Shown here piece after piece: positions 52,009-60,062 of a stretch of 64,000 bases of DNA (its first letter is position 1; each line of letters opens with the position of its first letter). The notes under the pieces are model-generated. The model was not told the DNA's origin, searched no databases, and saw only the letters and a list, made by a program, of their open reading frames with translations. A program made the translations under genes and the position numbers. The stretch is from an uncultured Spirochaetaceae bacterium (GTDB lineage Bacteria > Spirochaetota > Spirochaetia > Treponematales > Treponemataceae), in NCBI GenBank assembly GCA_902789325.1, contig CADANN010000007.1, forward strand, positions 1 through 64,000, given 5' to 3'.

Positions 52009-52038
52009 GTCGGGTGGTATTGCCCGACCCCTTTTTTT
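52009..52038 (+). terminator. Terminator before proS
   Basis: GTCGGG (52009-52014) / CCCGAC (52023-52028) with an 8-base loop and a T7 run. The -35 of the proS promoter (TTGCCC, 52020-52025) lies inside it. Confidence 0.85.
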
Positions 52039-52048
52039 GCATTAAAAT
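52020..52048 (+). promoter_or_regulatory. proS promoter (near-leaderless)
   Basis: TTGCCC, 17-bp spacer, TAAAAT (52043-52048), then 8 nt to ATG 52057. No SD and no T-box leader is possible. Confidence 0.55.
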
Positions 52049-52056
52049 AGACTCTT

Positions 52057-53868
52057 ATGAAAGCTACAAAAACAATTATCTCTACACTGCGTGAAGCTCC
52101 AAACGACGCAGTTATTGCAAGCCATCAGCTTATGATGCGCAGCGGTCTTATCCGCAAACTTGGAAACGGACTTTATGCTTACATGCCATTCGGATTCCGT
52201 TCTTTGATGAAAGTTGAAAAAATTATCCGCGAAGAACTCGACAATGCAGGTCTTCTCGAAATCAAACCTACAGTAATCGTACCCGGTGATTTATGGAAGG
52301 AATCTGGCCGCTGGGATAAAATGGCAGGCGAAATGCTTACTGCACAGAACCGCCAGGGCCAGGACATGGTAGTTTCTCCAACTGCCGAGGAAGCTTTTAC
52401 AGCCATCGTTCGCGACGGTCTTTCTTCTTATAAACAGCTGCCATTCACACTCTATCAGATTAATACAAAATACCGCGATGAAATCCGCCCTCGCTATGGT
52501 GTAATGCGTGGCCGTGAGTTCACAATGATGGACGCTTATTCTTTTGACAAGGACCAGGCAGACCTCGACGCTTCTTACGACAATGTAGCAGCAGCTTACC
52601 GCCGCATCTTTAAGCGCATGGGTCTTACAACAATTTCTGTAAAGGCTGACACAGGTTCTATGGGTGGTTCTGGTTCAGAAGAGTTTATGGTTGAATCAGA
52701 AGTTGGTGATGATACACTTCTCCTTTGTCCTGACTGCGATTATGCCGCAAACGTTGAAAAGGCAGCTTGTAAGACTGAAGTTCCACTCGACTCAAATGGC
52801 CAGCCACAGAAAAAGACAGACCTCGCAATTGAAGAAGTTGCAACTCCAAATGTATTCAGCATTGAGGATATGGAAAAGTTCTTTGGTGAAAAACCAACTA
52901 CCTTCCTTAAGGCTCTCATTTACAAGGTTTATAACTGCGCTGTTGATTTGTCTGGAACAGAGTTCTATAAGAATGCCCAGACTGTTACAGAGGGTGGACA
53001 GACTTATATTCCGGAAACTTTCTTCTGCGTACTTATCCGTGGAGACCTTGATGTAAACGAAACAAAGCTTGCTGCAGAGCTTAAGGCAAGCGGAGCAGAA
53101 CTTGCAAGCGACGAGGACGTTTTGAAGTACAGCGGTGCTCCACACGGCTTTGTAGGCCCTGTTGGAATTAAGATTCCTGTAATTGCAGATAAATCAACTG
53201 TAGATATGCATGACTGTATCGCAGGTGCTGGAAAAGCAGGCTTCCACATTAAGCACGTTGAACCAGGCCGCGACTTTACTCCATTTATGACAGTTGACGT
53301 TCGCACCTGTAAAGAAGGCGACCTCTGTCCTGAATGCGGCGGAAAGTTCTACATGAAGAAAGGTAACGAGCTTGGACACATCTTTAAGCTTGGTACAAAA
53401 TATACAAAATCAATGAACGTAACTTACCTTGGAGAAAGCGGAAAACCTGTAACACCTCTTATGGGTTGTTATGGTATTGGTGTTGACCGTACACTCGCTT
53501 CTATCATCGAAGGTCACCACGACGACAAGGGAATCATCTGGCCTATGACTGTAGCTCCATATCAAGTAGCAGTTATTCCTGTTCAGTATAAGGACAAGAT
53601 GAAGGAAGTTGCAGATAAGATTTATGAGGACTTGAAGGCTGACGGCATCGAAGTTATTCTCGACGACCGCAACGAACGCCCAGGCGTTAAGTTCACAGAC
53701 TCAGAACTTATCGGCTACCCTATCCGCATCGTAGTTGGCGACAAGAACCTTCCAAATGTAGAAATGAAGCTGCGCAGCGATGCAGAAGCAACACTTGTTC
53801 CAGCTGATGAAGTTGCTAAGAAGGCTGCGGATATCGTAAGAGAAGAACTCAAAAAATTGAACGCTTAA
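52057..53868 (+). CDS. proS: Prolyl-tRNA synthetase, bacterial type
   Basis: The protein has 603 residues. Class II motifs: GFRSLMKVEKIIREELD (motif 1 region), RDEIRPRYGVMRGREFTMMDAYSFD (motif 2) and GIGVDRTLASIIE (motif 3). Between them lies the roughly 180-residue editing (INS) domain that hydrolyses Ala-tRNA-Pro, followed by a C-terminal anticodon-binding domain. It charges tRNA-Pro in the cytosol. Confidence 0.97.
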   Translation: MKATKTIISTLREAPNDAVIASHQLMMRSGLIRKLGNGLYAYMPFGFRSLMKVEKIIREELDNAGLLEIKPTVIVPGDLWKESGRWDKMAGEMLTAQNRQGQDMVVSPTAEEAFTAIVRDGLSSYKQLPFTLYQINTKYRDEIRPRYGVMRGREFTMMDAYSFDKDQADLDASYDNVAAAYRRIFKRMGLTTISVKADTGSMGGSGSEEFMVESEVGDDTLLLCPDCDYAANVEKAACKTEVPLDSNGQPQKKTDLAIEEVATPNVFSIEDMEKFFGEKPTTFLKALIYKVYNCAVDLSGTEFYKNAQTVTEGGQTYIPETFFCVLIRGDLDVNETKLAAELKASGAELASDEDVLKYSGAPHGFVGPVGIKIPVIADKSTVDMHDCIAGAGKAGFHIKHVEPGRDFTPFMTVDVRTCKEGDLCPECGGKFYMKKGNELGHIFKLGTKYTKSMNVTYLGESGKPVTPLMGCYGIGVDRTLASIIEGHHDDKGIIWPMTVAPYQVAVIPVQYKDKMKEVADKIYEDLKADGIEVILDDRNERPGVKFTDSELIGYPIRIVVGDKNLPNVEMKLRSDAEATLVPADEVAKKAADIVREELKKLNA

Positions 53869-53907
53869 TACAGATTGTTACCGAGTTTGCTGCGCAAACA
53901 TCGCAGG

Positions 53908-53960
53908 ATCAAGCCCGACAATGACAATTCAGTGTCATTCCCGGACTTGATCCGGGAATC
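53908..53960. repeat. TGTCAT-type repeats, head-to-head pair
   Basis: GATCAAGCCCGACAATGACA (53908-53927) is an inverted copy of TGTCATTCCCGGACTTGATC (53933-53952), 17 of 20 bases matching. The second unit continues CGGGAATC. The pair forms a long hairpin between proS and the next gene and can serve as the proS terminator. Confidence 0.85.
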
Positions 53961-53975
53961 TGTACAGGACATCCC

Positions 53976-55028
53976 ATGAAAAAACTAATCCTATCAATCC
54001 TAACATCAATCATTATAACTACTGCCAGCTTTGCCCTTCCAGGCTTTACTTCATATATTCCAGACAGCGCCGGCGAATACGTTTATTACCTCGATAATTC
54101 TTTTAATCGCGAAAGTTATATTGGAATCCTTGGTTATGATGCTGCAACTATCCAGATTCGATATTTTGCACCTCAAGATGACGAAGCAATGCTTCCTTCA
54201 AAGGAAATTGCAATTCTGATGACTGTAGATCCTCAGGCAGACTTTTGGAATATGACCGGTGAGAAAATCATTTCTACGATTCTTCCTGATACAGATGACA
54301 CAGATATTGTAAATTATCTTCATGACCTGCTTTATGAATTCTCAGCACGCCGTATTTCAGAAGTTGCCGTAGAAGCAGATAATCAGGTTGTTGATCAGGA
54401 TTATGCTCAGTTTGGCGGAAAAGTTGCCATTACTTTTGATGCTCGAATTCCATTATTCAACATCAGAACAATCACAGATGAAAAAGGCTCTAAAGTTTTT
54501 GATTGTGTAACAATCGGAACAATCAAATCAAGTACTGACAACACATTTGAACTGTTTAATGGAGTTTCTTCAGCAAAACCAGAAGTTCAAAAGGAAACAA
54601 AAAAGGCTTCAAAGTCTAAAGTTTGTAAGTTTGAAAAACGATCGGTAACTCTGGATGAAAACTGGGAACAGAAAATGGAAAACTTCTGGACACTCGGCAA
54701 CGACTCATTGATTACTATGACTGCTTTGCCAAAGGTTTCAGATAATAAAGATCTTAATGATTTATATGTTCAGAGAAAACTTTTGGAAAGTTCTGAAGGT
54801 TCATATACAGACTTCCAGAACTGCGAAATCATCTATACTCAAGCAAAAGACAGTTACAAAATCGTAAGTACATCATTCTTCCCTGAAAACAAAAGCAGCG
54901 TGTATATCACTAAGATTCTTACACGCAACAAGGAAGGTGGCTTTGATTATTTTTCGATTTCGACTTATCAGACAGCGTATCTGAAAAATCCATTGTATTT
55001 CGATAAAATAGTGAAATCTTATCGCTAA
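53976..55028 (+). CDS. Exported protein of unknown function
   Basis: The protein has 350 residues with signal peptide MKKLILSILTSIIITTASFA. Two beta-rich halves are joined by a Lys/Ser-rich linker (about 202-220, KKASKSKV). No motif recognised. AGGAC lies before the ATG, next to the repeat pair. Its stop overlaps the convergent GerMN gene by 4 bp. Confidence 0.65.
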   Translation: MKKLILSILTSIIITTASFALPGFTSYIPDSAGEYVYYLDNSFNRESYIGILGYDAATIQIRYFAPQDDEAMLPSKEIAILMTVDPQADFWNMTGEKIISTILPDTDDTDIVNYLHDLLYEFSARRISEVAVEADNQVVDQDYAQFGGKVAITFDARIPLFNIRTITDEKGSKVFDCVTIGTIKSSTDNTFELFNGVSSAKPEVQKETKKASKSKVCKFEKRSVTLDENWEQKMENFWTLGNDSLITMTALPKVSDNKDLNDLYVQRKLLESSEGSYTDFQNCEIIYTQAKDSYKIVSTSFFPENKSSVYITKILTRNKEGGFDYFSISTYQTAYLKNPLYFDKIVKSYR

Positions 55029-55852
55029 AATGAACTTCTTGAAAGCGGAGAACCAATCCATTGTCCTTCGCTTCCAAGATAATCCTTCTTTTCACCTTCA
55101 ATCAAGAACTGAACACTGTTTACGGTAGAAAATGCAGTTGCCGTAAACACAATCTGTTCAAGCTGATGAATATAGCCTTCTACACCATAAGTGTTAATTT
55201 CAAATGCTTCATTAAAGTTCAAATATGCAACTCCATCCTGAACCCTGGCACTAAGAAGCTTAGTTCCAGCCGGAATAAGGCTCATACAGTTACGTTCTGC
55301 AGATTTAGTTGTATCTGGACCTTGTAATAGAAGATTAATTGCAGTAGTAAGCGGAGAATCACTCTTTGTTACCTGACGCTTAATAAGCTGGCGCACAACC
55401 GAACCATCACCATCAATATTTACAAAACAAAGCTGAAGTTCAGTTTTAGAAGGCTTTGTTACTTCTTTTTTAGGCTCTTCCGGCTTTTTTTCAACTGGTT
55501 TTACAGTTTCTGCTTCTTTTATTGATTCTGTGTCTGTAGTTTTATCCGAAGATTTAACTTCAGGTTCAGTATATATAGGAGTAGGTTTTTCCTCGTTTTC
55601 GATTTTTATAGTAACTTCATCATTTTTAAGTGGAATTGTATCTGATTTCTTTGGTTCAGCAGGTTCATGATTTTCAATTACAGTTGGAGTTGAGCCAAAA
55701 ACCTTATCAAAGAAATTCGTTTCTTTAAGATTAGTAAAAATCTGGTCTTTCTTCACAAGAAAAACAATCAAAATAACCAGCAGCCCCAACAAAACACAAG
55801 CCGCTGTAAACAAAGTAGTATTTTTCTTTTTGCTATTTTTTTTCTGTGCCAT
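55025..55852 (-). CDS. GerMN-domain protein
   Basis: The protein has 275 residues. A short basic N-terminus, one TM helix (about 12-33, LFTAACVLLGLLVILIVFLV), a disordered Glu/Lys/Pro/Thr-rich stretch (about 55-130), and a C-terminal GerMN domain (LQLCFVNIDGDG, NLLLQGP, GVAYLNFNEAF, VNSVQFLIEG). The domain is periplasmic and found in non-sporulating bacteria too; function unclear. GATAAT lies 6 nt before the ATG, so the mRNA is probably leaderless. Confidence 0.85.
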   Translation of the reverse strand: MAQKKNSKKKNTTLFTAACVLLGLLVILIVFLVKKDQIFTNLKETNFFDKVFGSTPTVIENHEPAEPKKSDTIPLKNDEVTIKIENEEKPTPIYTEPEVKSSDKTTDTESIKEAETVKPVEKKPEEPKKEVTKPSKTELQLCFVNIDGDGSVVRQLIKRQVTKSDSPLTTAINLLLQGPDTTKSAERNCMSLIPAGTKLLSARVQDGVAYLNFNEAFEINTYGVEGYIHQLEQIVFTATAFSTVNSVQFLIEGEKKDYLGSEGQWIGSPLSRSSF

Positions 55853-55886
55853 ATTTTGATTATCGGAAAATTCTCAATCGGGTTTA

Positions 55887-56060
55887 TGACTATTGTTACT
55901 AATAACAGTTTTTACAATTCTTATTACTATTTATTACCGGTAATTACACTTTTTGTGACAAAAAAAAGAATGCATATATTTTAGAATCAAATATAATCAG
56001 AATTGCAACGTTGACATGTCATATTTTTGAAATTGTGTATTTCATTTATATGATGATTTC
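55887..56060 (+). promoter_or_regulatory. Control region of the RiPP operon
   Basis: The AT-rich spacer holds several short palindromes: TGTTA-CTAA-TAACA (55894-55907), ATTACCGGTAAT (55933-55944), CAACGTTG (56006-56013) and TGACATGTCA (56012-56021). Two promoter readings are possible: TTGAAA (56027-56032), 16 bp, TATGAT (56049-56054); or a consensus -35 TTGACA (56011-56016) with a poor -10. The palindromes are candidate regulator sites; which regulator uses them is not known. Confidence 0.45.
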
Positions 56061-56078
56061 ATAAATAGGAGGAAAAAA

Positions 56079-56198
56079 ATGAGAAACGAAAATTTCTGGG
56101 GCTGTGTAGCACTTTGTCTTCTTGGCTGTGTAACTGATGCAGGTGTTCCTGTATTGGATGTATCTACAGCATCTGTTGGTGTAGCTGTAGGAGCCTAA
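56079..56198 (+). CDS. Sactipeptide-like RiPP precursor, 39 residues
   Basis: ATG 56079 follows a perfect AGGAGG (56067-56072) by 6 nt; no in-frame start exists upstream before a stop. The peptide starts MRNENFWGC. Cysteines lie at 9, 13 and 17 (GCVALCLLGC, CX3CX3C). A turn region TDAGVP and a Ser/Thr/Val/Ala/Gly-rich C-terminal half follow. Thuricin CD peptides have the same CX3CX3C and form nested thioethers from Cys n to n+23, n+16 and n+8. Here those positions are Ser32, Ser29 and Val25. The leader can be at most 8 residues, shorter than subtilosin's. The gene is followed by an attenuator hairpin and radical SAM enzymes. The product is inferred, not proved. Confidence 0.85.
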   Translation: MRNENFWGCVALCLLGCVTDAGVPVLDVSTASVGVAVGA

Positions 56199-56209
56199 AT
56201 AATTAAAAC

Positions 56210-56243
56210 ACTGGTATTGTGATTATATAGTTGCAATACCAGT
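56210..56243 (+). terminator. Attenuator/partial terminator between precursor and enzymes
   Basis: ACTGGTATTG (56210-56219) / CAATACCAGT (56234-56243), a perfect 10-bp stem with a 14-base loop and only a short ATTT after it. A weak terminator here would let precursor mRNA exceed enzyme mRNA, as in many bacteriocin operons. Confidence 0.7.
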
Positions 56244-56276
56244 ATTTCATAAATTTAACAACTGTAAGAAACAATT

Positions 56277-57662
56277 ATGATTATTATAAAACCGATTATA
56301 TTTAATACACAAAGTAACAACAAATATTTCTACGACGATGCAAGTTCATTTATATTTCCTCTGTTAAATAATGATGAAGAAAAAGAATTAACAAATATAA
56401 ACTCAATAAAATACCTGACAGATTTGAAATCTAAACGATTGATAGAATTACAGAATAAATATCATTTATTCATGCGTGATGAAACACAAGTTATCAATCC
56501 CGAAGAATTTATAAATTCCAGAATAAAAAAAGGATGTCGTCAATTAATTATTGAATTAACCCAAAGTTGTAATTTCAGATGTAAATATTGTGTTTTTTCT
56601 GAGTGTTATTCTGAAATGCGAACTTTTACGAACAAAAAAGCAGAATGGAATATCATAAAAAAAGCCATCGATTATTATATGAATTATAACCTGGACTGCC
56701 AGAAATATAATCCTACACTAACTCCTGCAATAACTTTCTATGGCGGAGAACCTTTATTAGAATTTAACCTTCTTAAAAAAAGTATTGAATATATAAATTC
56801 AACTTATGCCAAGTCTTTCTCAAAAATTGATTATGCGCTCACTACAAATGGATATTTATTAAATGATGAAATTATAAACTTCTTACTGGTTAATAAAGTT
56901 TTTATAACAATCAGTTTTGATGGGAACGAAAAAACTCACAATAGAAACAGAGTTTTAAGTAATGACCAGGGAACATTTGCTAAAGTTTATGATAATTTTA
57001 AAAAATTTTCAGAAACAGCTGATTTATATTCTATTCGATATATATTCAATACTGTAATCGATTGTAAAGAAGATATTCGCAATATTCTTTCATTTTTTGA
57101 TCAGGATCCGGTATTAAGAAAAGCGTTTGGAAAATTCTCGTTTGTCGATGCATACCACTCTTCATATTACGAAGGGCTCAACTATCCTGATTTAGTAAAA
57201 CAGCGCATAAATGAATTATTTCAAATAATAGAAGAAAATAGTTCTTTATCTGATTTAGCAAGAAACATGCTTAAACAGATTTTCAATTTGTTTGAGGCCA
57301 AAATAAATTATGATCAGAAGATTTTATTAAATTCCTGTGCAATAGGTATTGATAAATTAATGGTTGATGTTCATGGCAATTTTTATGCATGTGAAAAAAC
57401 AAATACAAATTATTGCTTAGGTAATGTTAACGATGGAATTAATAAAGAAAAGGTAATCAGATATTTTGAGTTCCTAAAAGATATTCAACAAAACCGATGT
57501 AATTATTGTCCTATCAGAAATCTATGTGATGTTTGTATAAAAACTGTTGATGTAAATAATGATGAATTTAATATCAAAAAGGAACGTTGTGATGAAACAG
57601 TCATACGTTTTACCTCATTATTAAAACTATACTGCTATTCAAAAGAAAAAGGATATTTCTAA
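56277..57662 (+). CDS. Radical SAM/SPASM peptide maturase 1 (sactisynthase-like)
   Basis: The protein has 461 residues. Residues 1-85 are a separate N-terminal region that could recognise the peptide. The radical SAM core has the [4Fe-4S] cysteines 98, 102 and 105 (CNFRCKYC) and the SAM-binding GGEP at 156-159. The C-terminal SPASM region has Cys 354, 372, 408, 411, 417, 420 and 438, enough for two auxiliary clusters. The domain order is that of AlbA and related enzymes that form Cys sulfur to alpha-carbon bonds. It lies 78 bp after the precursor gene, with a weak RBS. The exact reaction is inferred. Confidence 0.88.
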   Translation: MIIIKPIIFNTQSNNKYFYDDASSFIFPLLNNDEEKELTNINSIKYLTDLKSKRLIELQNKYHLFMRDETQVINPEEFINSRIKKGCRQLIIELTQSCNFRCKYCVFSECYSEMRTFTNKKAEWNIIKKAIDYYMNYNLDCQKYNPTLTPAITFYGGEPLLEFNLLKKSIEYINSTYAKSFSKIDYALTTNGYLLNDEIINFLLVNKVFITISFDGNEKTHNRNRVLSNDQGTFAKVYDNFKKFSETADLYSIRYIFNTVIDCKEDIRNILSFFDQDPVLRKAFGKFSFVDAYHSSYYEGLNYPDLVKQRINELFQIIEENSSLSDLARNMLKQIFNLFEAKINYDQKILLNSCAIGIDKLMVDVHGNFYACEKTNTNYCLGNVNDGINKEKVIRYFEFLKDIQQNRCNYCPIRNLCDVCIKTVDVNNDEFNIKKERCDETVIRFTSLLKLYCYSKEKGYF

Positions 57663-57665
57663 ACT

Positions 57666-58769
57666 ATGTATTTAAAATTAAAAGAAGATATTGTTTATAA
57701 AAGTGATGATACAGGTGCAATATTATTTAACAAGTTCACAAATCAATTTATTGAATTAACTGCTCCAGAAAAGGAATTATTAGAGAATAATCTGAATAAA
57801 AATATTGAATTTGATGAAAATCAATATCCAAGATTAAATCCATATATTTATACCTTTGATAAAAAAACATATGTTGATTCGATTAAAATTGTAAATTCGA
57901 AAATAATTGATAGTTACAGAATTCTGGGCTTACGGCTTGATAGTTGTACCTTACAAATCACTTCTGACTGTAACTTAGACTGCTCGTTTTGTAGTGAAAG
58001 TAATAGAAAATGTAACTGCAATAACTGGTTTGGAAAAAATACGCTGGATATAAATAAATGTCTGAAATTTCTTAATCTGATGAAAGATTATGGCGCACGT
58101 TCAGTCAATATTACAGGCGGAGATCCGTTAAAGCAACTGGAGCGCCTGAAAGTAATATGCAATTATTGTATGAAGAACTCTCTTTATTGTCATATTTATA
58201 CAAATGGAAGTTTATTTACAAATGAAGTAATAGCTGAATTGCTTCAGAATATAGATAAGAAACTACTTTTTATCCATTTTATAATTGTTTCATCCGAAAA
58301 AAAATATTTAAACTCTGTAACACATGCAATTGAACTTCTTAGTAAAGCCGGCATAAACTTTAGCACAAGACAATTAATAAAGGACGAATCCGATGAAAAC
58401 ACCTTACCCTTTCAGGTTAATGAATATGAACAACTTTATTCCATTCAAAAAGAATACATATTAAAAGAAAGATTTGAAATGGAAGTTCGAAAGTTAAATA
58501 TTGCTGAAGTTGAATTAAGGCAAAAATATAATTCCTGTAAACTTGGTTCTCTTACATTATGCAATGATGGGAATATAACCCTTTGTCTGGCTAAAGATAA
58601 TCGCGCAATTATCAGCAACATCGAAAGTGATAATTTGATTCAAGATATTTCTGCATTTAATTATGCTCAGGAATATCAAAAAGGTGGTAAATGTAAATCG
58701 AATTGTAAGTTCAGCAGTTTTTGTGAAAGCTGCAATAATTTAAAGAAATATTTTAACTGGTGTAAATAA
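57666..58769 (+). CDS. Radical SAM/SPASM peptide maturase 2
   Basis: The protein has 367 residues. Residues about 1-75 resemble a PqqD-like RiPP recognition element (DTGAILFNKFTNQFIELTAPE). Radical SAM cysteines 102, 106 and 109 (CNLDCSFC), GGDP at 151-154, and SPASM-type Cys 291, 299, 307, 343, 347, 353, 356 and 366. It is distinct from maturase 1 in sequence and length, as TrnC and TrnD differ in the thuricin CD locus. The start lies 3 bp after maturase 1, so translation is coupled. It probably acts on the same precursor. Confidence 0.87.
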   Translation: MYLKLKEDIVYKSDDTGAILFNKFTNQFIELTAPEKELLENNLNKNIEFDENQYPRLNPYIYTFDKKTYVDSIKIVNSKIIDSYRILGLRLDSCTLQITSDCNLDCSFCSESNRKCNCNNWFGKNTLDINKCLKFLNLMKDYGARSVNITGGDPLKQLERLKVICNYCMKNSLYCHIYTNGSLFTNEVIAELLQNIDKKLLFIHFIIVSSEKKYLNSVTHAIELLSKAGINFSTRQLIKDESDENTLPFQVNEYEQLYSIQKEYILKERFEMEVRKLNIAEVELRQKYNSCKLGSLTLCNDGNITLCLAKDNRAIISNIESDNLIQDISAFNYAQEYQKGGKCKSNCKFSSFCESCNNLKKYFNWCK

Positions 58770-58770
58770 T

Positions 58771-59442
58771 ATGGAAATAAAAATTGAAAACATTTATAAG
58801 GAATATAAAAATTTTAAACTGGATATTCCTGTGTTGCAGATGGCCAATAATTCAATTATAGGATTAGTTGGAAAAAATGGTGCTGGAAAAACAACTTTAT
58901 TGAAAATCTTATATTCTCTTGTTTATTCAAAAAATATGAAAATTACAATTGATGACAAGACTTATAAATCAGACTCCAGAGAATGGAAATCAAAAATCTT
59001 CTTTTCGCCTGAAACAAATATTTTTCCAGAAGCATTTAAGGCAAAAGATATAGAAAACTACTATAAACATTTTTATTCTGAATGGAATAGCAGCGATTTT
59101 TATTCCTGCTTAGATTTATTCCATATCCCTGATAAAAAAGTAAAGGAACTGTCTCTTGGAAATAAAAAGAAGCTCAGCCTGTCTGCGGCTTTTGCCTCTA
59201 ACTCAGAAATTACCATTTTAGATGAACCTCTCTCAAATGTAGATCCTGTAGAAAGAACTGAAATCAAAAAATACATGAAGCAATATAAAGATAAAAATAA
59301 ATGCATCATTTATTCTTCACATATTTTATCTGAGGTTATTGATTTATGTGATTATCTCATTGCATTAAAAGATGGAACCTGTGTATTAAATTGCCCTAAT
59401 TCTTATTTAACTGAAAATGAATTACTGGAGTTAATAAAATGA
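58771..59442 (+). CDS. ABC transporter ATPase of the RiPP operon
   Basis: The protein has 223 residues. Walker A GKNGAGKTTLL at 35-45, signature LSLGN at 127-131 (a variant of LSGGQ), Walker B ILDEP at 149-153, H-loop SSHI. Its lack of a fused membrane or peptidase domain means it works with the two small membrane proteins that follow. By analogy to AlbC/TrnF-type systems it would export the peptide or protect the producer. Confidence 0.92.
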   Translation: MEIKIENIYKEYKNFKLDIPVLQMANNSIIGLVGKNGAGKTTLLKILYSLVYSKNMKITIDDKTYKSDSREWKSKIFFSPETNIFPEAFKAKDIENYYKHFYSEWNSSDFYSCLDLFHIPDKKVKELSLGNKKKLSLSAAFASNSEITILDEPLSNVDPVERTEIKKYMKQYKDKNKCIIYSSHILSEVIDLCDYLIALKDGTCVLNCPNSYLTENELLELIK

Positions 59443-60062
59443 TATATTTATTGCTAAATGAATTTAAAAAAAATAGATATTTAAACCTTATATATATACT
59501 CATCATTTTGCTTGCATCAATCTATATACCCTGTGAAATTGTTCAATTACTTGGATTATTATTATTAATTAGACTTCAATTACTTCTATTAAAAACCGAT
59601 TTCCTAAATGATTCTTTTTTCTTAAGTTTTTATCTGCCTGTAAAAAAAGATTCAGTTATACTATCAAAGCTTTACTCAGGATTCTTCTTAGTAATAATTG
59701 TGTATTTTATCCCAGAATTAATTAGTTCTTTGAATCTTACATATATAATTTATAATGTCGAAATTCCTGTTAAGAACTGCATTTCCATAGTATCTATCAT
59801 AATTGGATTTTTGTATTTCTTTATATTCTATCACTTTGCATTAAATAAAAATCTAAAACAGATATATACTGCCAACAAAATCATGGCTCTTATTCTAATT
59901 CCAATAATAATTCTCTTTGTCAGATATGATTATTTATTTGAAATACCTGAAGCCTTCTTATCAAACTATCTCGTAAAGCATATTTGTTCCCTAGTTATAA
60001 TTTTTATCAACTTAGTCAGTAGCCTTTTTTATTCAAAATCACATAAAAAACTGGAATTTTAG
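59439..60062 (+). CDS. ABC-2-like membrane protein 1 of the RiPP operon
   Basis: The protein has 207 residues with about six TM helices and few polar residues. It overlaps the ATPase gene by 4 bp (ATGA), so it is translationally coupled and is its probable partner. There is no family motif beyond hydrophobicity. Codons are very A/T-rich, with many TTA Leu codons. Confidence 0.75.
   Translation: MIYLLLNEFKKNRYLNLIYILIILLASIYIPCEIVQLLGLLLLIRLQLLLLKTDFLNDSFFLSFYLPVKKDSVILSKLYSGFFLVIIVYFIPELISSLNLTYIIYNVEIPVKNCISIVSIIIGFLYFFIFYHFALNKNLKQIYTANKIMALILIPIIILFVRYDYLFEIPEAFLSNYLVKHICSLVIIFINLVSSLFYSKSHKKLEF

Noticed and set aside
52009..52056. T-box riboswitch for proS
   Set aside because: Only 18 nt lie between the upstream terminator and the start, and no specifier loop or T-box sequence is present.
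55887..55985. Possible 32-residue peptide gene upstream of the RiPP precursor
   Set aside because: No Shine-Dalgarno, no cysteines, Tyr/Ile-rich translation of AT-rich spacer; not a second precursor.
56079..56198. SCIFF-type (six cysteines in forty-five) ranthipeptide precursor
   Set aside because: Only three cysteines, near the N-terminus, with an acceptor-like Ser/Val-rich C-terminal half; sactipeptide register fits better, though bond type is unproved.
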